DNA from: Candidatus Sumerlaeota bacterium
Lineage (GTDB): Bacteria > Sumerlaeota > Sumerlaeia > JAPLSS01
Assembly (NCBI GenBank): GCA_026398515.1
Contig: JAPLSS010000111.1
Coordinates: 1-32,132, forward strand
Direction of reading: 5' to 3'
DNA length: 32,132 nt
The stretch's first letter is position 1. Each line of letters opens with the position of its first letter. Position numbers and translations under genes: made by a program. The notes under the pieces were generated by a model. The model saw only the letters and a program-made list of their open reading frames with translations. It was not told the DNA's origin and did no database searches. Shown here piece after piece: positions 1 to 8,523 of this stretch.

Positions 1-435
1 GACTTCAAACGGCAGGGTGGCGAACAGCTTGCCGGCGCCGGCGTTGCTCGGGATGCGCCGGCCTTCCCCGCCGCAGTGGAGCATCAGCGCGCGCCGGCCC
101 GCGAACAACTCCAGCGCCGAGCGCGGGGCGGGCTTCTGCTCCAGAGCGCGGGACGCATATTGCTTCAACGCCCACAGAGTGGCGCCGCCCGAGCCGATGC
201 GTTTGCCCGCGCGGTCGGGCACGACCAGCACGGGCGTGTCGGCGTCGATCATGCCGATGGCGCGCCGCCGTTCGATCTCCATCTCGTAGCCGCGCGCCTG
301 GGTGGCGTTGGCGGCGGTCAAGAGGATGGCGTCCCAATGACGCCGTACGTTGCGGCGCGCGCTTTGTTGCCGGCGCCGCCAGGCGTGGACCGTGGAATGC
401 CACATCCGTTGCAGCGCTTCTATCTGCGCCGACAT
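1..435 (-). CDS. Fucokinase / L-fucose-1-phosphate guanylyltransferase (FKP)-like protein, N-terminal part (runs off window)
   Basis: Hand translation from ATG at 435 stays open to base 1 (145 codons): MSAQIEALQRMWHSTVHAWRRRQQ...GYEMEIERRRAIGMIDADTPVLVVPDRAGKRIGSGGATLWALKQY...ALMLHCGGEGRRIPSNAGAGKLFATLPFEV. 'R(I/L)GSGGATLW' and 'HCGGEGRRIPSNAGAGK' resemble FKP/sugar nucleotidyltransferase motifs. Absent from the ORF track because it has no stop inside the window. Confidence 0.75.
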   Translation of the reverse strand, partial: MSAQIEALQRMWHSTVHAWRRRQQSARRNVRRHWDAILLTAANATQARGYEMEIERRRAIGMIDADTPVLVVPDRAGKRIGSGGATLWALKQYASRALEQKPAPRSALELFAGRRALMLHCGGEGRRIPSNAGAGKLFATLPFEV

Positions 436-573
436 ATCGCGTCCTCGTCTATGACAAGAAATCGTGAAAGCAACGAACGCGACAAGGTACTCGGAACGCT
501 CAACGCTTGCCAGTGAGAAATGCGTCGCGAGGGAAGAACGGGCGCATCTTGATACCGCTGCCGCGGCGTCGAC

Positions 574-721
574 GCGCCAATGGGGACTGCTCCGAAAATC
601 GGGAGTATGGAGTCCCGCCTTCAGGCGGAATGCTGCAATTTGCGTCGAGGCCGGTCATCGAGCATTCCGCCTGAAGGCGGGACTCCATACCCCCATTTTC
701 GTTCGTTTCCGGGTGGCCCGC
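574..721. repeat. Palindromic intergenic element A, copy 1
   Basis: Perfect 30-nt inverted arms 605-634 (gtatggagtcccgccttcaggcggaatgct) and 661-690, 26-nt spacer; flanks gcgccaatggggactgctcc and cgttcgtttccgggtggcccg shared with copy 2 at 14180-14325 in opposite orientation. Confidence 0.9.
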
Positions 722-747
722 AGGACGCCAATGGGGACAGTCACGTT

Positions 748-3693
748 CTACTCCGCGAGTTGGAGGGCAGGAGAGTCGGAGCCTTCCACGATCTGGATTT
801 CCTCGGGCGTCAGGCCGTAGAGTTCGTAAACTAGGGCGTCGATCTGACGGTCGAGCCCGGTGCATCTATTCAGGTAAAAATCCTTGTCCGCGTCGCTCTT
901 TGCCGCCGAAAGAAGCTGCTTTGATGAAACCATCTGCTCCACCAGCGAAACTATACGGTCGTGTCGCGTTTTGTCGGCTGGATTAGTGAGATCGAGCAAG
1001 GGAATTGGAAGTTGCTCGATTTGTCTGGCTTGGATTTCAGAAAAGACCTTCTTTGAGGACTTGAGGAAATTGACGTAGTAGAAATTGCAGAGCGCACAGT
1101 TAAACAAAGCCAGTATAAAACTCAGGCCGTAAGGACATTCCAAATTCTGGCTGATGACCACAATGGTGTTCAAAGCAAATTTCTGCGACCGGTCAATCGT
1201 ACCGATTAGTCTGTCACCAACCCTTCGGAAGAAGATCTTTTCAGGAAGCAGAAAAATGTCTTCTCGTTTGCAGCTATGAATCCTAGAGACATCGAACTTA
1301 AAGAAATTGGGCGAACAGCCTGTGAAGTAACGACCGATATGGCGTCCGTCCAATACTTCGCGATAATCCGGCGAGAGCTTCTTGTCGGTCAAGCAAGCCG
1401 CACGGTCGTGCTTTAATGCTATTGCTTGATTGACGTTCACGAAGCTCCCAAGACGCGCTTTGGCCCGCTCAATCTTCGCTCTAACCGATTCAAATTCCGG
1501 CTTGAGCGGTCTTATGAACGACGCTTTATAGTTCCCAGGTAACTCGCTCTGCTTCATTCTAACGGTAGATTCGCAAATCCCATCTGCTCTGAGGCGGCTA
1601 AACTCGACTTGTCCCTTCGGAACTTCCCCAACTTTGCGCGAGTTCTTCTTGAAGACGAGAACAACTGTTTCGACAACCGCATTTTTGAAGATTGTCCCTA
1701 TCGGCTGCGACACAGCTTCAATGTCTGCGTTGTTGATCAATCGCAACCTAACTTCTTCATAGTATTCTTGGCTCAAGATCGTATTTGGAACAATGTAGGA
1801 AATCCTCCCGCCTTCCTTAGTTTCCTGTCGTGCGCGTTCCAGAAAAAAAGCGAATGTATTCAAGCGACCACCGGATAACCCGTAGAATTCCTTGAGATAG
1901 ACATTCGCCGTATAGTTCCGAAATGGTTCCATCGAGAGCTGGATATACGGCGGATTCCCGACAATCGCGTCAAACCCGCCTCTCTTCATCACTTCGGGGA
2001 AGCGGTCCTCGAAGTCCATCGGGTTGAGTTTCTTTTCCTCGACCGGTTCAAAGAGTTGGCCGTCGAGGATGTCCGTGCCGATGAGGGAGTTGCCGCAGAC
2101 GATGTTCTTATTCAACGGCGGCAGGAGGGTTTCGTGGAATTGAAGCTGGTAGGCGCGCGCCGTGGCAGTGGTCTCCTCTTCCAGCAGTTTCAGGTAGAGC
2201 GAAAGCTGCGCGACCTCCACCGCCTGGCGGTCGATGTCCACGCCATAGATATTATTGAGCAAGATAACGCGACGCTGGCTAAGGGAGAGGTGCCACGCGC
2301 CGTCATCGCGTTGTTCGCAACCGTCTTTTTTCGCCTGGGTGGGATGGGCGTTGTACCAGTCGCGGTGGTAGCGCAGGAGCAGGTCGAACACGCCAAGGAG
2401 GAAAGAACCGCTGCCGCAGGCGATGTCGGCAAAGCGCATGCCGGCGATTTTCGCGGGGGTCTTGCCCTCGATCAGTTTCCCGACGGTGTTTTCGACGATG
2501 TAGCGAACGATGTACTCCGGCGTGTAATAGACGCCGCCGGCCTTGCGGACCTCGGGCTTTTCCTCGACTTTGGCGCGCTTGCCGGTGGTGGTGATGACCT
2601 TGCCCAGGAAGCGCTCGTAAATACTGCCAAGGATGTGGATGGGAATGGCGTTAAAATCGTACGGCGAATTGACGTGGGCGAGGCTTTCGCAGATATCACC
2701 AAAAACGTTGTCATCCACCTTGAAATCAGGTGAATCGATGATGGCATGTTTTCTGAAGACAACGCCGTTGCAGAAGCTGTCAAGTTTGCGCGAGGCGGCA
2801 ATAAAATCCTGCCATACCGTGCCCTTATCACCGAATTCCGACATTAGGTGTTCCGGCTCGATCATCTTGTCTTCGAGGAATCGGATGAAGACGAGGCGGT
2901 CGATGACGCGCTGGGTGATTTCGGTGAGAATTTCGCCATCGAGTTCGGGATTTTTGTTCTTAAACGCACGGGCGAGATGATCGCGGTATTCGTCAAGCTC
3001 CAGCAGGAAAGCTTCGTCAATGCTTTGAAAGCCGCCTTTTAAGAAGGAAAGTTGCACGGCTTTCCCGCGCCGCTTGGGGAGCGTTTCGGCGTATTGTTCG
3101 AGCGAACCGGCGGCGACCGATTCATGGGAGAAGCGGTAGTAGATCTCGGCAAATCTCTCAGGGTTGGTGTAATCGCGATAGTGGCACTTCATGAGGATCT
3201 GGCCGGTGGCAGTGTCGATATCGGGCTTGTAGCGGCAATCGAGAATCTGGAACTGTTCAAAATTGGTGAGAACGGCGACGGGGGTCTGGGCGTTCCAGCC
3301 GTAACGGATGGTCTGGAAGCAGTTGTCGGGCGTGGCAATGTCGCCAAAGGGTTTTTTGGCTTCGACGAAGAAGCGCACGTCGCGGTAATTGGGCGCGAGG
3401 TAAAAGGCGTAGTCTGCCCGGCGCTGGGACCCGGCCTTGGGGCGTTCAACTTTCACTTCCTGCTGGAATGGATTCTTCTGATGGTTGTGATTGACGTCCC
3501 AGCCGAGGGCAATAAGGAACTTGTCGATGAAGTCCATGCGGACTTGGAGCTCCGGATAGGTCGAGGCGAGGTAATACGCTTCGTTGCCCTGGAAAACAGC
3601 GGCAAGTTCTTGCACAGCGGCGAAAGCATCTTCAAGACCTGTCGTTGCGGACTGGGTGGCTGGATTGGGACGAGGCTCAGAATGGCGGGGCAT
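748..3693 (-). CDS. Type IIG (Eco57I-like) restriction endonuclease-methyltransferase
   Basis: 981 aa; N-terminal PD-(D/E)xK-like 'RADYAFYLAPNYRDVRFFVEAKKP', SAM motif I 'FADIACGSGSFLLGVFD', motif IV 'VGNPPYIQL', C-terminal TRD-like region. Confidence 0.93.
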   Translation of the reverse strand: MPRHSEPRPNPATQSATTGLEDAFAAVQELAAVFQGNEAYYLASTYPELQVRMDFIDKFLIALGWDVNHNHQKNPFQQEVKVERPKAGSQRRADYAFYLAPNYRDVRFFVEAKKPFGDIATPDNCFQTIRYGWNAQTPVAVLTNFEQFQILDCRYKPDIDTATGQILMKCHYRDYTNPERFAEIYYRFSHESVAAGSLEQYAETLPKRRGKAVQLSFLKGGFQSIDEAFLLELDEYRDHLARAFKNKNPELDGEILTEITQRVIDRLVFIRFLEDKMIEPEHLMSEFGDKGTVWQDFIAASRKLDSFCNGVVFRKHAIIDSPDFKVDDNVFGDICESLAHVNSPYDFNAIPIHILGSIYERFLGKVITTTGKRAKVEEKPEVRKAGGVYYTPEYIVRYIVENTVGKLIEGKTPAKIAGMRFADIACGSGSFLLGVFDLLLRYHRDWYNAHPTQAKKDGCEQRDDGAWHLSLSQRRVILLNNIYGVDIDRQAVEVAQLSLYLKLLEEETTATARAYQLQFHETLLPPLNKNIVCGNSLIGTDILDGQLFEPVEEKKLNPMDFEDRFPEVMKRGGFDAIVGNPPYIQLSMEPFRNYTANVYLKEFYGLSGGRLNTFAFFLERARQETKEGGRISYIVPNTILSQEYYEEVRLRLINNADIEAVSQPIGTIFKNAVVETVVLVFKKNSRKVGEVPKGQVEFSRLRADGICESTVRMKQSELPGNYKASFIRPLKPEFESVRAKIERAKARLGSFVNVNQAIALKHDRAACLTDKKLSPDYREVLDGRHIGRYFTGCSPNFFKFDVSRIHSCKREDIFLLPEKIFFRRVGDRLIGTIDRSQKFALNTIVVISQNLECPYGLSFILALFNCALCNFYYVNFLKSSKKVFSEIQARQIEQLPIPLLDLTNPADKTRHDRIVSLVEQMVSSKQLLSAAKSDADKDFYLNRCTGLDRQIDALVYELYGLTPEEIQIVEGSDSPALQLAE

Positions 3694-3841
3694 GGGGTGC
3701 GGCTTCCGGTGGTCGGTTGTTTTCAGAGTTGATTTCGTATTCGCTGCTGGTCACCGTCGCGCGGCCAACCATTTGCGTGAGCGGTGCATCGCTGAACCAT
3801 TGCACTTCGTAGGCCGCCTGGTTGTTATCCCTCGCCGCCAT
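3677..3841 (-). CDS. Small ORF (54 aa) overlapping the start of the Type IIG gene
   Basis: ATG at 3841: MAARDNNQAAYEVQWFSDAPLTQMVGRATVTSSEYEINSENNRPPEAAPHAPPF*, stop at 3677-3679; overlaps the R-M start codon region by 17 bp; below the ORF-track length cut-off. Confidence 0.4.
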   Translation of the reverse strand: MAARDNNQAAYEVQWFSDAPLTQMVGRATVTSSEYEINSENNRPPEAAPHAPPF

Positions 3842-4127
3842 TGTTCAAATCTGACAGAGAATGACAAGCGAAATCCAGTAGGCCGCAGTCGTCGACGGGC
3901 GCACTTGGCGCAGGCGACCTTCATGTCGGTCATTCATACGCCCCTTCTTTCGCGGCCGGGTTGAGCGTGGCCGCCATCGCCTGTCCGGGCGCATCTCGGC
4001 GCCGTCCGCCAACGGAACGCGCGGACCCAGGACGGCGCCTTTCATGGCGTGGCCTGTCTGTGAAGCGGGACGGCGATTCGCCGCGCCGGCTGGAAAGCCC
4101 GCGCCACTTGCAAAACCCGCGCCGCCG

Positions 4128-5585
4128 CTACTGGATCGGGATCGGGGTGGGGCTGGGCGTAGCGGCCTCGGCCGGGCCGGGCCGGGCGCCGGGCTCGACC
4201 TTGGCGCCGCGGAGGATGTCGAGGCTTTCCTTGGGGATCTCCCAGACCTTCTTGTTCGCGGGGTTGTTCTCTTCCTTGGCGGTCATGAGCCGTTCGTATT
4301 GGTTGCGGCGGAACTCCTTGAACTGCTTCTCCTGCTCGGCGACGAGCGCCGCTTTGTCGACCGGCTTCTTCTCCAACTCGTCGAAGTCGATGCCGCCGGC
4401 GTTCATGATGATCGTGTGCTGGCGGCAGACTTGGGCGATCACCTCTTCGCGCGCCTTTTGGTAGACGGCGTTTTCCACCTTGTCGCGCGCCGAGTTGAAG
4501 TCCAGGCCCGTGGCCTCCCGCCGCTCCACCGCCTGAAAGACCCAGAAGCCAAACTGACTGGTCAGCACCTTGCTGACCTCGCCGTCTTTCAGCCCGAAGA
4601 CGTCGCGCACGATGGAGTCCTGCGTCCCGAGGCTGACGGAGCCGTCGGTCTTCTCGGTGGACACGGGGAGCGAGTTGGGCGTGACCCACTGGTAGTCGCC
4701 GCCGTACTGGCCGATTTCGGGCTGGTTGAACTGCTGCGCCACCTCAAGGAACTTGCCTTTCTTGGCGGCTTTGTCGCGCCATTCCTCCATCTTGTCCTTC
4801 AGCCGGCGCTTGTCGTCGAGCGACTCGTTGCCGGTGAGCTGCATGCGCAGGTAGTAGACATGGAGGCGCGGCGGGGTCATGAACAGGTCAGGCTCCAGGT
4901 TGTACAGGCGCTGCATGTCGCTTTCGGTAACCCATGTGGACAGGCGCGACTGGACCAGTTTCTCCGCCAGGATCGCGTCGGTCACGTAGCCCAGCAATTC
5001 CTCGTGCGAGATCCCGACGCCGCGCAGCGCCGCCAGCGCGGGCGAGACGCCCTGGCCCTGGCTCTCGCTGTCTTCGGCTTTCAGGATGTCCTGAATGCGC
5101 TCGTCGACCTCTTTGGGGGTGGCGGTGAAGCCCTCGGTCTGCGCGTGGACGGCGAGCAGCGTCAACTGGACCCATTCGGTCATGACCATCAGCTCCAAGC
5201 GCAAGCGCCAGCTTTCCTTGACCCGCTCGTCCTTGAGCGGAATCTGATCCTGCATCATATACATCAAGCGGTAGACGCGATTGTTCAGTTGCGCCACCGT
5301 CAGACAGCGGGAGTCGACGACGGCGGCGATGGGCTCGCTGGTGTTCGGGCGCACGAACGGGCGGGGAGTCGGCGCGCCGGCGGGCTGCGAGGCCGCGTCG
5401 GGGCCGACCAGCGGCGGCATGGCGGCCGCCGGCGCGGGCGTCGCGGGCGTGGGGCGCATGAGGTTCGGCGGCCGCGTTTCCTGCGGGCGAGCCGGACGGA
5501 CTTGCGCGGCGGCCGAGCCGACGAGCGCGCCCAGCACCAGGAGCGCCAATCCGCGCGCCAGAAGACGATCTGCCCCGCCCTTCAT
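4128..5585 (-). CDS. Secreted SurA-like peptidyl-prolyl cis-trans isomerase (parvulin)
   Basis: Start trimmed to MKGGADRLLARGLALLVLGALVGSAAAQ (signal peptide); SurA-N-like helical region and parvulin-like 'DGEVSKVLTSQFGFWVFQAVERREA'; Pro-rich C-terminus. Confidence 0.8.
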   Translation of the reverse strand: MKGGADRLLARGLALLVLGALVGSAAAQVRPARPQETRPPNLMRPTPATPAPAAAMPPLVGPDAASQPAGAPTPRPFVRPNTSEPIAAVVDSRCLTVAQLNNRVYRLMYMMQDQIPLKDERVKESWRLRLELMVMTEWVQLTLLAVHAQTEGFTATPKEVDERIQDILKAEDSESQGQGVSPALAALRGVGISHEELLGYVTDAILAEKLVQSRLSTWVTESDMQRLYNLEPDLFMTPPRLHVYYLRMQLTGNESLDDKRRLKDKMEEWRDKAAKKGKFLEVAQQFNQPEIGQYGGDYQWVTPNSLPVSTEKTDGSVSLGTQDSIVRDVFGLKDGEVSKVLTSQFGFWVFQAVERREATGLDFNSARDKVENAVYQKAREEVIAQVCRQHTIIMNAGGIDFDELEKKPVDKAALVAEQEKQFKEFRRNQYERLMTAKEENNPANKKVWEIPKESLDILRGAKVEPGARPGPAEAATPSPTPIPIQ

Positions 5586-5788
5586 TCGGCGTTTGCCCAC
5601 TGTCTTAATCTCTACCCGCCTGCTTCGGGCGAAAACAAGAAGCCGCAAGGTAATGCATCATATTTGGAAAGGCGAAGGCGGGGCAAGCGGATTTCGCGGC
5701 GCGCATCTTGCCAATGCTCTGACGTCGACGGCGCCGGTGAGGGAATGCGCACCTCCTTGGACGGAGCGGCGTCCCTTCCCGCCTTCGT

Positions 5789-5818
5789 GCGACAAGGCGC
5801 CTCCAATTTCGATACAAT
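5789..5818 (+). promoter_or_regulatory. Possible sigma70-type promoter for the PHP-domain gene
   Basis: gcgaca (5789-5794), 18-nt spacer, tacaat (5813-5818), about 90 nt upstream of the start. Lineage sigma consensus unknown. Confidence 0.25.
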
Positions 5819-5909
5819 GTCCAGATGCGTCTCTCGCCGCCTTTTGTCTTGCCTGCCAATGGGCGATTTCGCAACATGCGGCCATCTGTTCGCGAAAGGA
5901 TGTATGGTG

Positions 5910-8495
5910 ATGAAGTCTTCGAGGCATATCGCCTGGCCGTTCGCCTGGGCGTGGATCGCCGGCTTGAGCGCGGGGCTGGCATGGGCCGCGCAGTCGGAAT
6001 CGGCCAAGCCGATGGGGCGAGGGCCGTTTGTTCCGCTCACCGAGCAGATCGCCGGCGCGCCGCTGCTCGCTGCCGACCAGAGCCTCGCCGACGCAGCCAC
6101 CGACGACGACTCGGCGGCCGTCGCCGCCGGGCCTGACGGACGAATCGCGGTCGCCTGGGTGGCGTTCGACGACGCGTCGGACCGCGTCTTCTGCGCCCAG
6201 GGGAAGGCGGGCGGCGCCGAACCGAAGGCGGAATGGAGCGCGAAGGAAGAGGTCGCCGGAGCGGGCGACTACTTCCAGCCCGCCGTGGCGTTCGACGGCC
6301 AGGGCGTGTTGTGGGCGGTCTGGTCCTCCAACATCGACGGCGCTTACAAACTTTTTGCCCGGCGCAGGGCCGCCGGCGGCTGGGAAGCCCCCGTTCGGTT
6401 GACGAACAACCGCGACGGCTCGGATTTCGCCTCGTCGCTTGTCCTCGACACCAATGGCCAGTTGCATCTGGCGTGGCAGGGCGTGCGCGACGGCAACTTC
6501 GAGATTCTCCTCGCCGATCTCGGTGCGGACGGCCTCAAGAACATCCGCAACATCTCGGAACATCCCGCCAGCGACTGGGCGCCGAGCCTGGCGGCCGGGC
6601 CGAACGGGAAACTCCTGGTGGCGTGGGACTCGTATCGGAACGGCTCCTACGACGTGTATCTGAGGGAAGTCGACGGGGCCAAACTGTCGGAGCCGATCGC
6701 CATCGCCGCCACGCCCCGGCGCGAAGCCAACGCCTGCGTCGCCGTGGCGCGCGATGGAACGGGGTGGATCGCGTACGACGTCGCGGAAGAGAACTGGGGC
6801 CGCGGAATCCGGTTGCACAACGATCGTTCCGTGGAATTGCGCGCGTATCGCGACGGGCGCGTCGGAAAGCCGGCGGCCGATTTCATGGCCTCGCTCAGCC
6901 CCGCTCTGCGGAAGAAGACCGAGCGCCCGAAGATCGCGTTCGACGCGGCGGGGCGGCTCCAGCTGGCGTTCATGCACTTCGTCGTGCCGGCGGGCGAAAG
7001 CGCGCCGGTCAAACCGGCGGCGGCGAAGGCCGGCGGCAAGGGCGCCGCGAAAGCCGCGGAAAACGCTCCCGCCAAAGGAGCGGGAAAGGGCGCGGGAAAG
7101 AACGCGGCCAAAGCCGGAGGCAAGGCCGAGGATCCGGAAAAAACCAAAACGGGCAAAGGGATTTTCTACTTGTACTCCACCGCGCTCGACGCCCAGGGCT
7201 GGCAGGCGCCGCGGTGCCTGAATCCAAGCGCCGGGCGCGGCGACGATCGGGCGCGCGTGGCCGTCCTGGGCAATGGCCAGGTGTGGGCGGCGTGGGCCGC
7301 CGACGGGCGGCAGTTCCCCTACTACGAAGTGCGCATCAATAGCGACGTGTGCGCCGCGCGCATCGACCAGGCGGCCCCGGGCGAAGTGGCGTTGCCGGTC
7401 GTCGAGGAAGCCGCGCCGACCGTGGTCGCGGCCGCGCCGGACCCCGAATCCGCGCGCGAACGGAAGCCCCAGGTCGCCCTGGGCGGCGAGTCATACATGC
7501 TGCTGTTCGGCGACACGCACCGGCACACCGACATGTCGCGCTGCAATTTCGGCGGCGACAGCACGCTGGCCGACACGTACCGCTATGGCATCGACGTGGC
7601 GCAGCTGGACTTCCTGTCCATTTCCGACCACGACCAGGATCTCGCCGGCTGGCGGTTCGCGGAGCCGCATCCGATCCTGATCAACTACTGGTGGTGGCAG
7701 TCGCAGAAGATGGCCGACCTGAACACCATCCCCGGCCGGTTCCTGGGCATGTACGGCTACGAGCGCGGGCGGCCCACGGTCGCCGGGGGCGGGCACAAGA
7801 ACATCATGTCGGCGATGCGCGGGGCGCCCGTGACCATGGGCCTGGAGCCTCAGGAGTGGTTCGCGGTGTTGAAGGAGAAGCAGTCGGTGGTGATCCCGCA
7901 TCAGCTGGCCGACGGCAGCTCGTCGTGCGACTGGACCAAGTGGGGCGAACCATTCGAGCGCGTGGCCGAGATTTTCCAGGCGCGCGGCAGCTACGAGTAC
8001 CACGACGCGCCCCGTTCGGCCAGAATTCAGAACGAGGGCTACTGCCTGTGGGACGCGCTGGAGGAGGGCGTGCGCGTGGGGATCGTCGCCAGCTCCGACC
8101 ACGGATTCACTCACGGCGCCTATGCCGGGGTGTTCGCCAAGGCGTTCACGCGCGACGCCATCGTCGACGCGGTCTACGACAAGCGCACCTTCGGCTCGAC
8201 GATGCCGTTCCAGTTGGCGGTCACGCTCGATGGCCGGCCGATGGGGCAAGAGATGGAATGCGCCGCGCCGCCGAAAATCCAGGTCGCGGCCTTAAGCACG
8301 TCGCCGATCGCGAAGATGGAGGTGGTGAAGAACAACGAGTTCGTCTACTCGGCGCCGGGCACGGGGGCCACGGCGGGATTCGAGTTCACCGATGCCGACT
8401 CGCAGCCCGGCAGCACTTCTTATTACTACGTGCGCGTCTCGCTGGGGGACAAGGACTTGGCGTGGTCCTCGCCGTTCTGGGTCAAGCGGAAGTGA
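5910..8495 (+). CDS. Secreted beta-propeller-like + PHP-domain (DUF3604-like) metallohydrolase
   Basis: Start at ATG 5910 (or 5904) with aaagga 9 nt upstream; signal peptide MKSSRHIAWPFAWAWIAGLSAGLAWAAQ; repeated 'GRIAVAW/GQLHLAWQG/GKLLVAWDS' blades; metal motifs 'FGDTHRHTDMS', 'ISDHD', 'IPHQLAD', 'VASSDHG'. ORF-track start at 4044 is a run-through of antisense sequence. Confidence 0.85.
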   Translation: MKSSRHIAWPFAWAWIAGLSAGLAWAAQSESAKPMGRGPFVPLTEQIAGAPLLAADQSLADAATDDDSAAVAAGPDGRIAVAWVAFDDASDRVFCAQGKAGGAEPKAEWSAKEEVAGAGDYFQPAVAFDGQGVLWAVWSSNIDGAYKLFARRRAAGGWEAPVRLTNNRDGSDFASSLVLDTNGQLHLAWQGVRDGNFEILLADLGADGLKNIRNISEHPASDWAPSLAAGPNGKLLVAWDSYRNGSYDVYLREVDGAKLSEPIAIAATPRREANACVAVARDGTGWIAYDVAEENWGRGIRLHNDRSVELRAYRDGRVGKPAADFMASLSPALRKKTERPKIAFDAAGRLQLAFMHFVVPAGESAPVKPAAAKAGGKGAAKAAENAPAKGAGKGAGKNAAKAGGKAEDPEKTKTGKGIFYLYSTALDAQGWQAPRCLNPSAGRGDDRARVAVLGNGQVWAAWAADGRQFPYYEVRINSDVCAARIDQAAPGEVALPVVEEAAPTVVAAAPDPESARERKPQVALGGESYMLLFGDTHRHTDMSRCNFGGDSTLADTYRYGIDVAQLDFLSISDHDQDLAGWRFAEPHPILINYWWWQSQKMADLNTIPGRFLGMYGYERGRPTVAGGGHKNIMSAMRGAPVTMGLEPQEWFAVLKEKQSVVIPHQLADGSSSCDWTKWGEPFERVAEIFQARGSYEYHDAPRSARIQNEGYCLWDALEEGVRVGIVASSDHGFTHGAYAGVFAKAFTRDAIVDAVYDKRTFGSTMPFQLAVTLDGRPMGQEMECAAPPKIQVAALSTSPIAKMEVVKNNEFVYSAPGTGATAGFEFTDADSQPGSTSYYYVRVSLGDKDLAWSSPFWVKRK

Positions 8496-8523
8496 TGCGC
8501 CCACCTTCCGCAAACCTATCCCC

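Noticed and set aside
464-834. ORFs such as 'MESRLQAECC...IPPEGGTPYPHF' and the matching ones at 14152-14551
   Set aside because: Translations of palindromic element A in several frames; the same peptide text appears in unrelated contexts and both strands.
2056-2733. 225-aa + strand ORF inside the Type IIG gene
   Set aside because: Antisense shadow of a well-supported methyltransferase core; Val/Ala/Asp-rich without recognisable domain.
4044-5903. ORF-track extension of the + strand 1483-aa ORF upstream of the PHP protein
   Set aside because: Runs antisense through the SurA-like gene; true start with SD and signal peptide is at 5904/5910.
5658-6977. 439-aa minus-strand ORF
   Set aside because: Antisense shadow of the PHP-domain gene.
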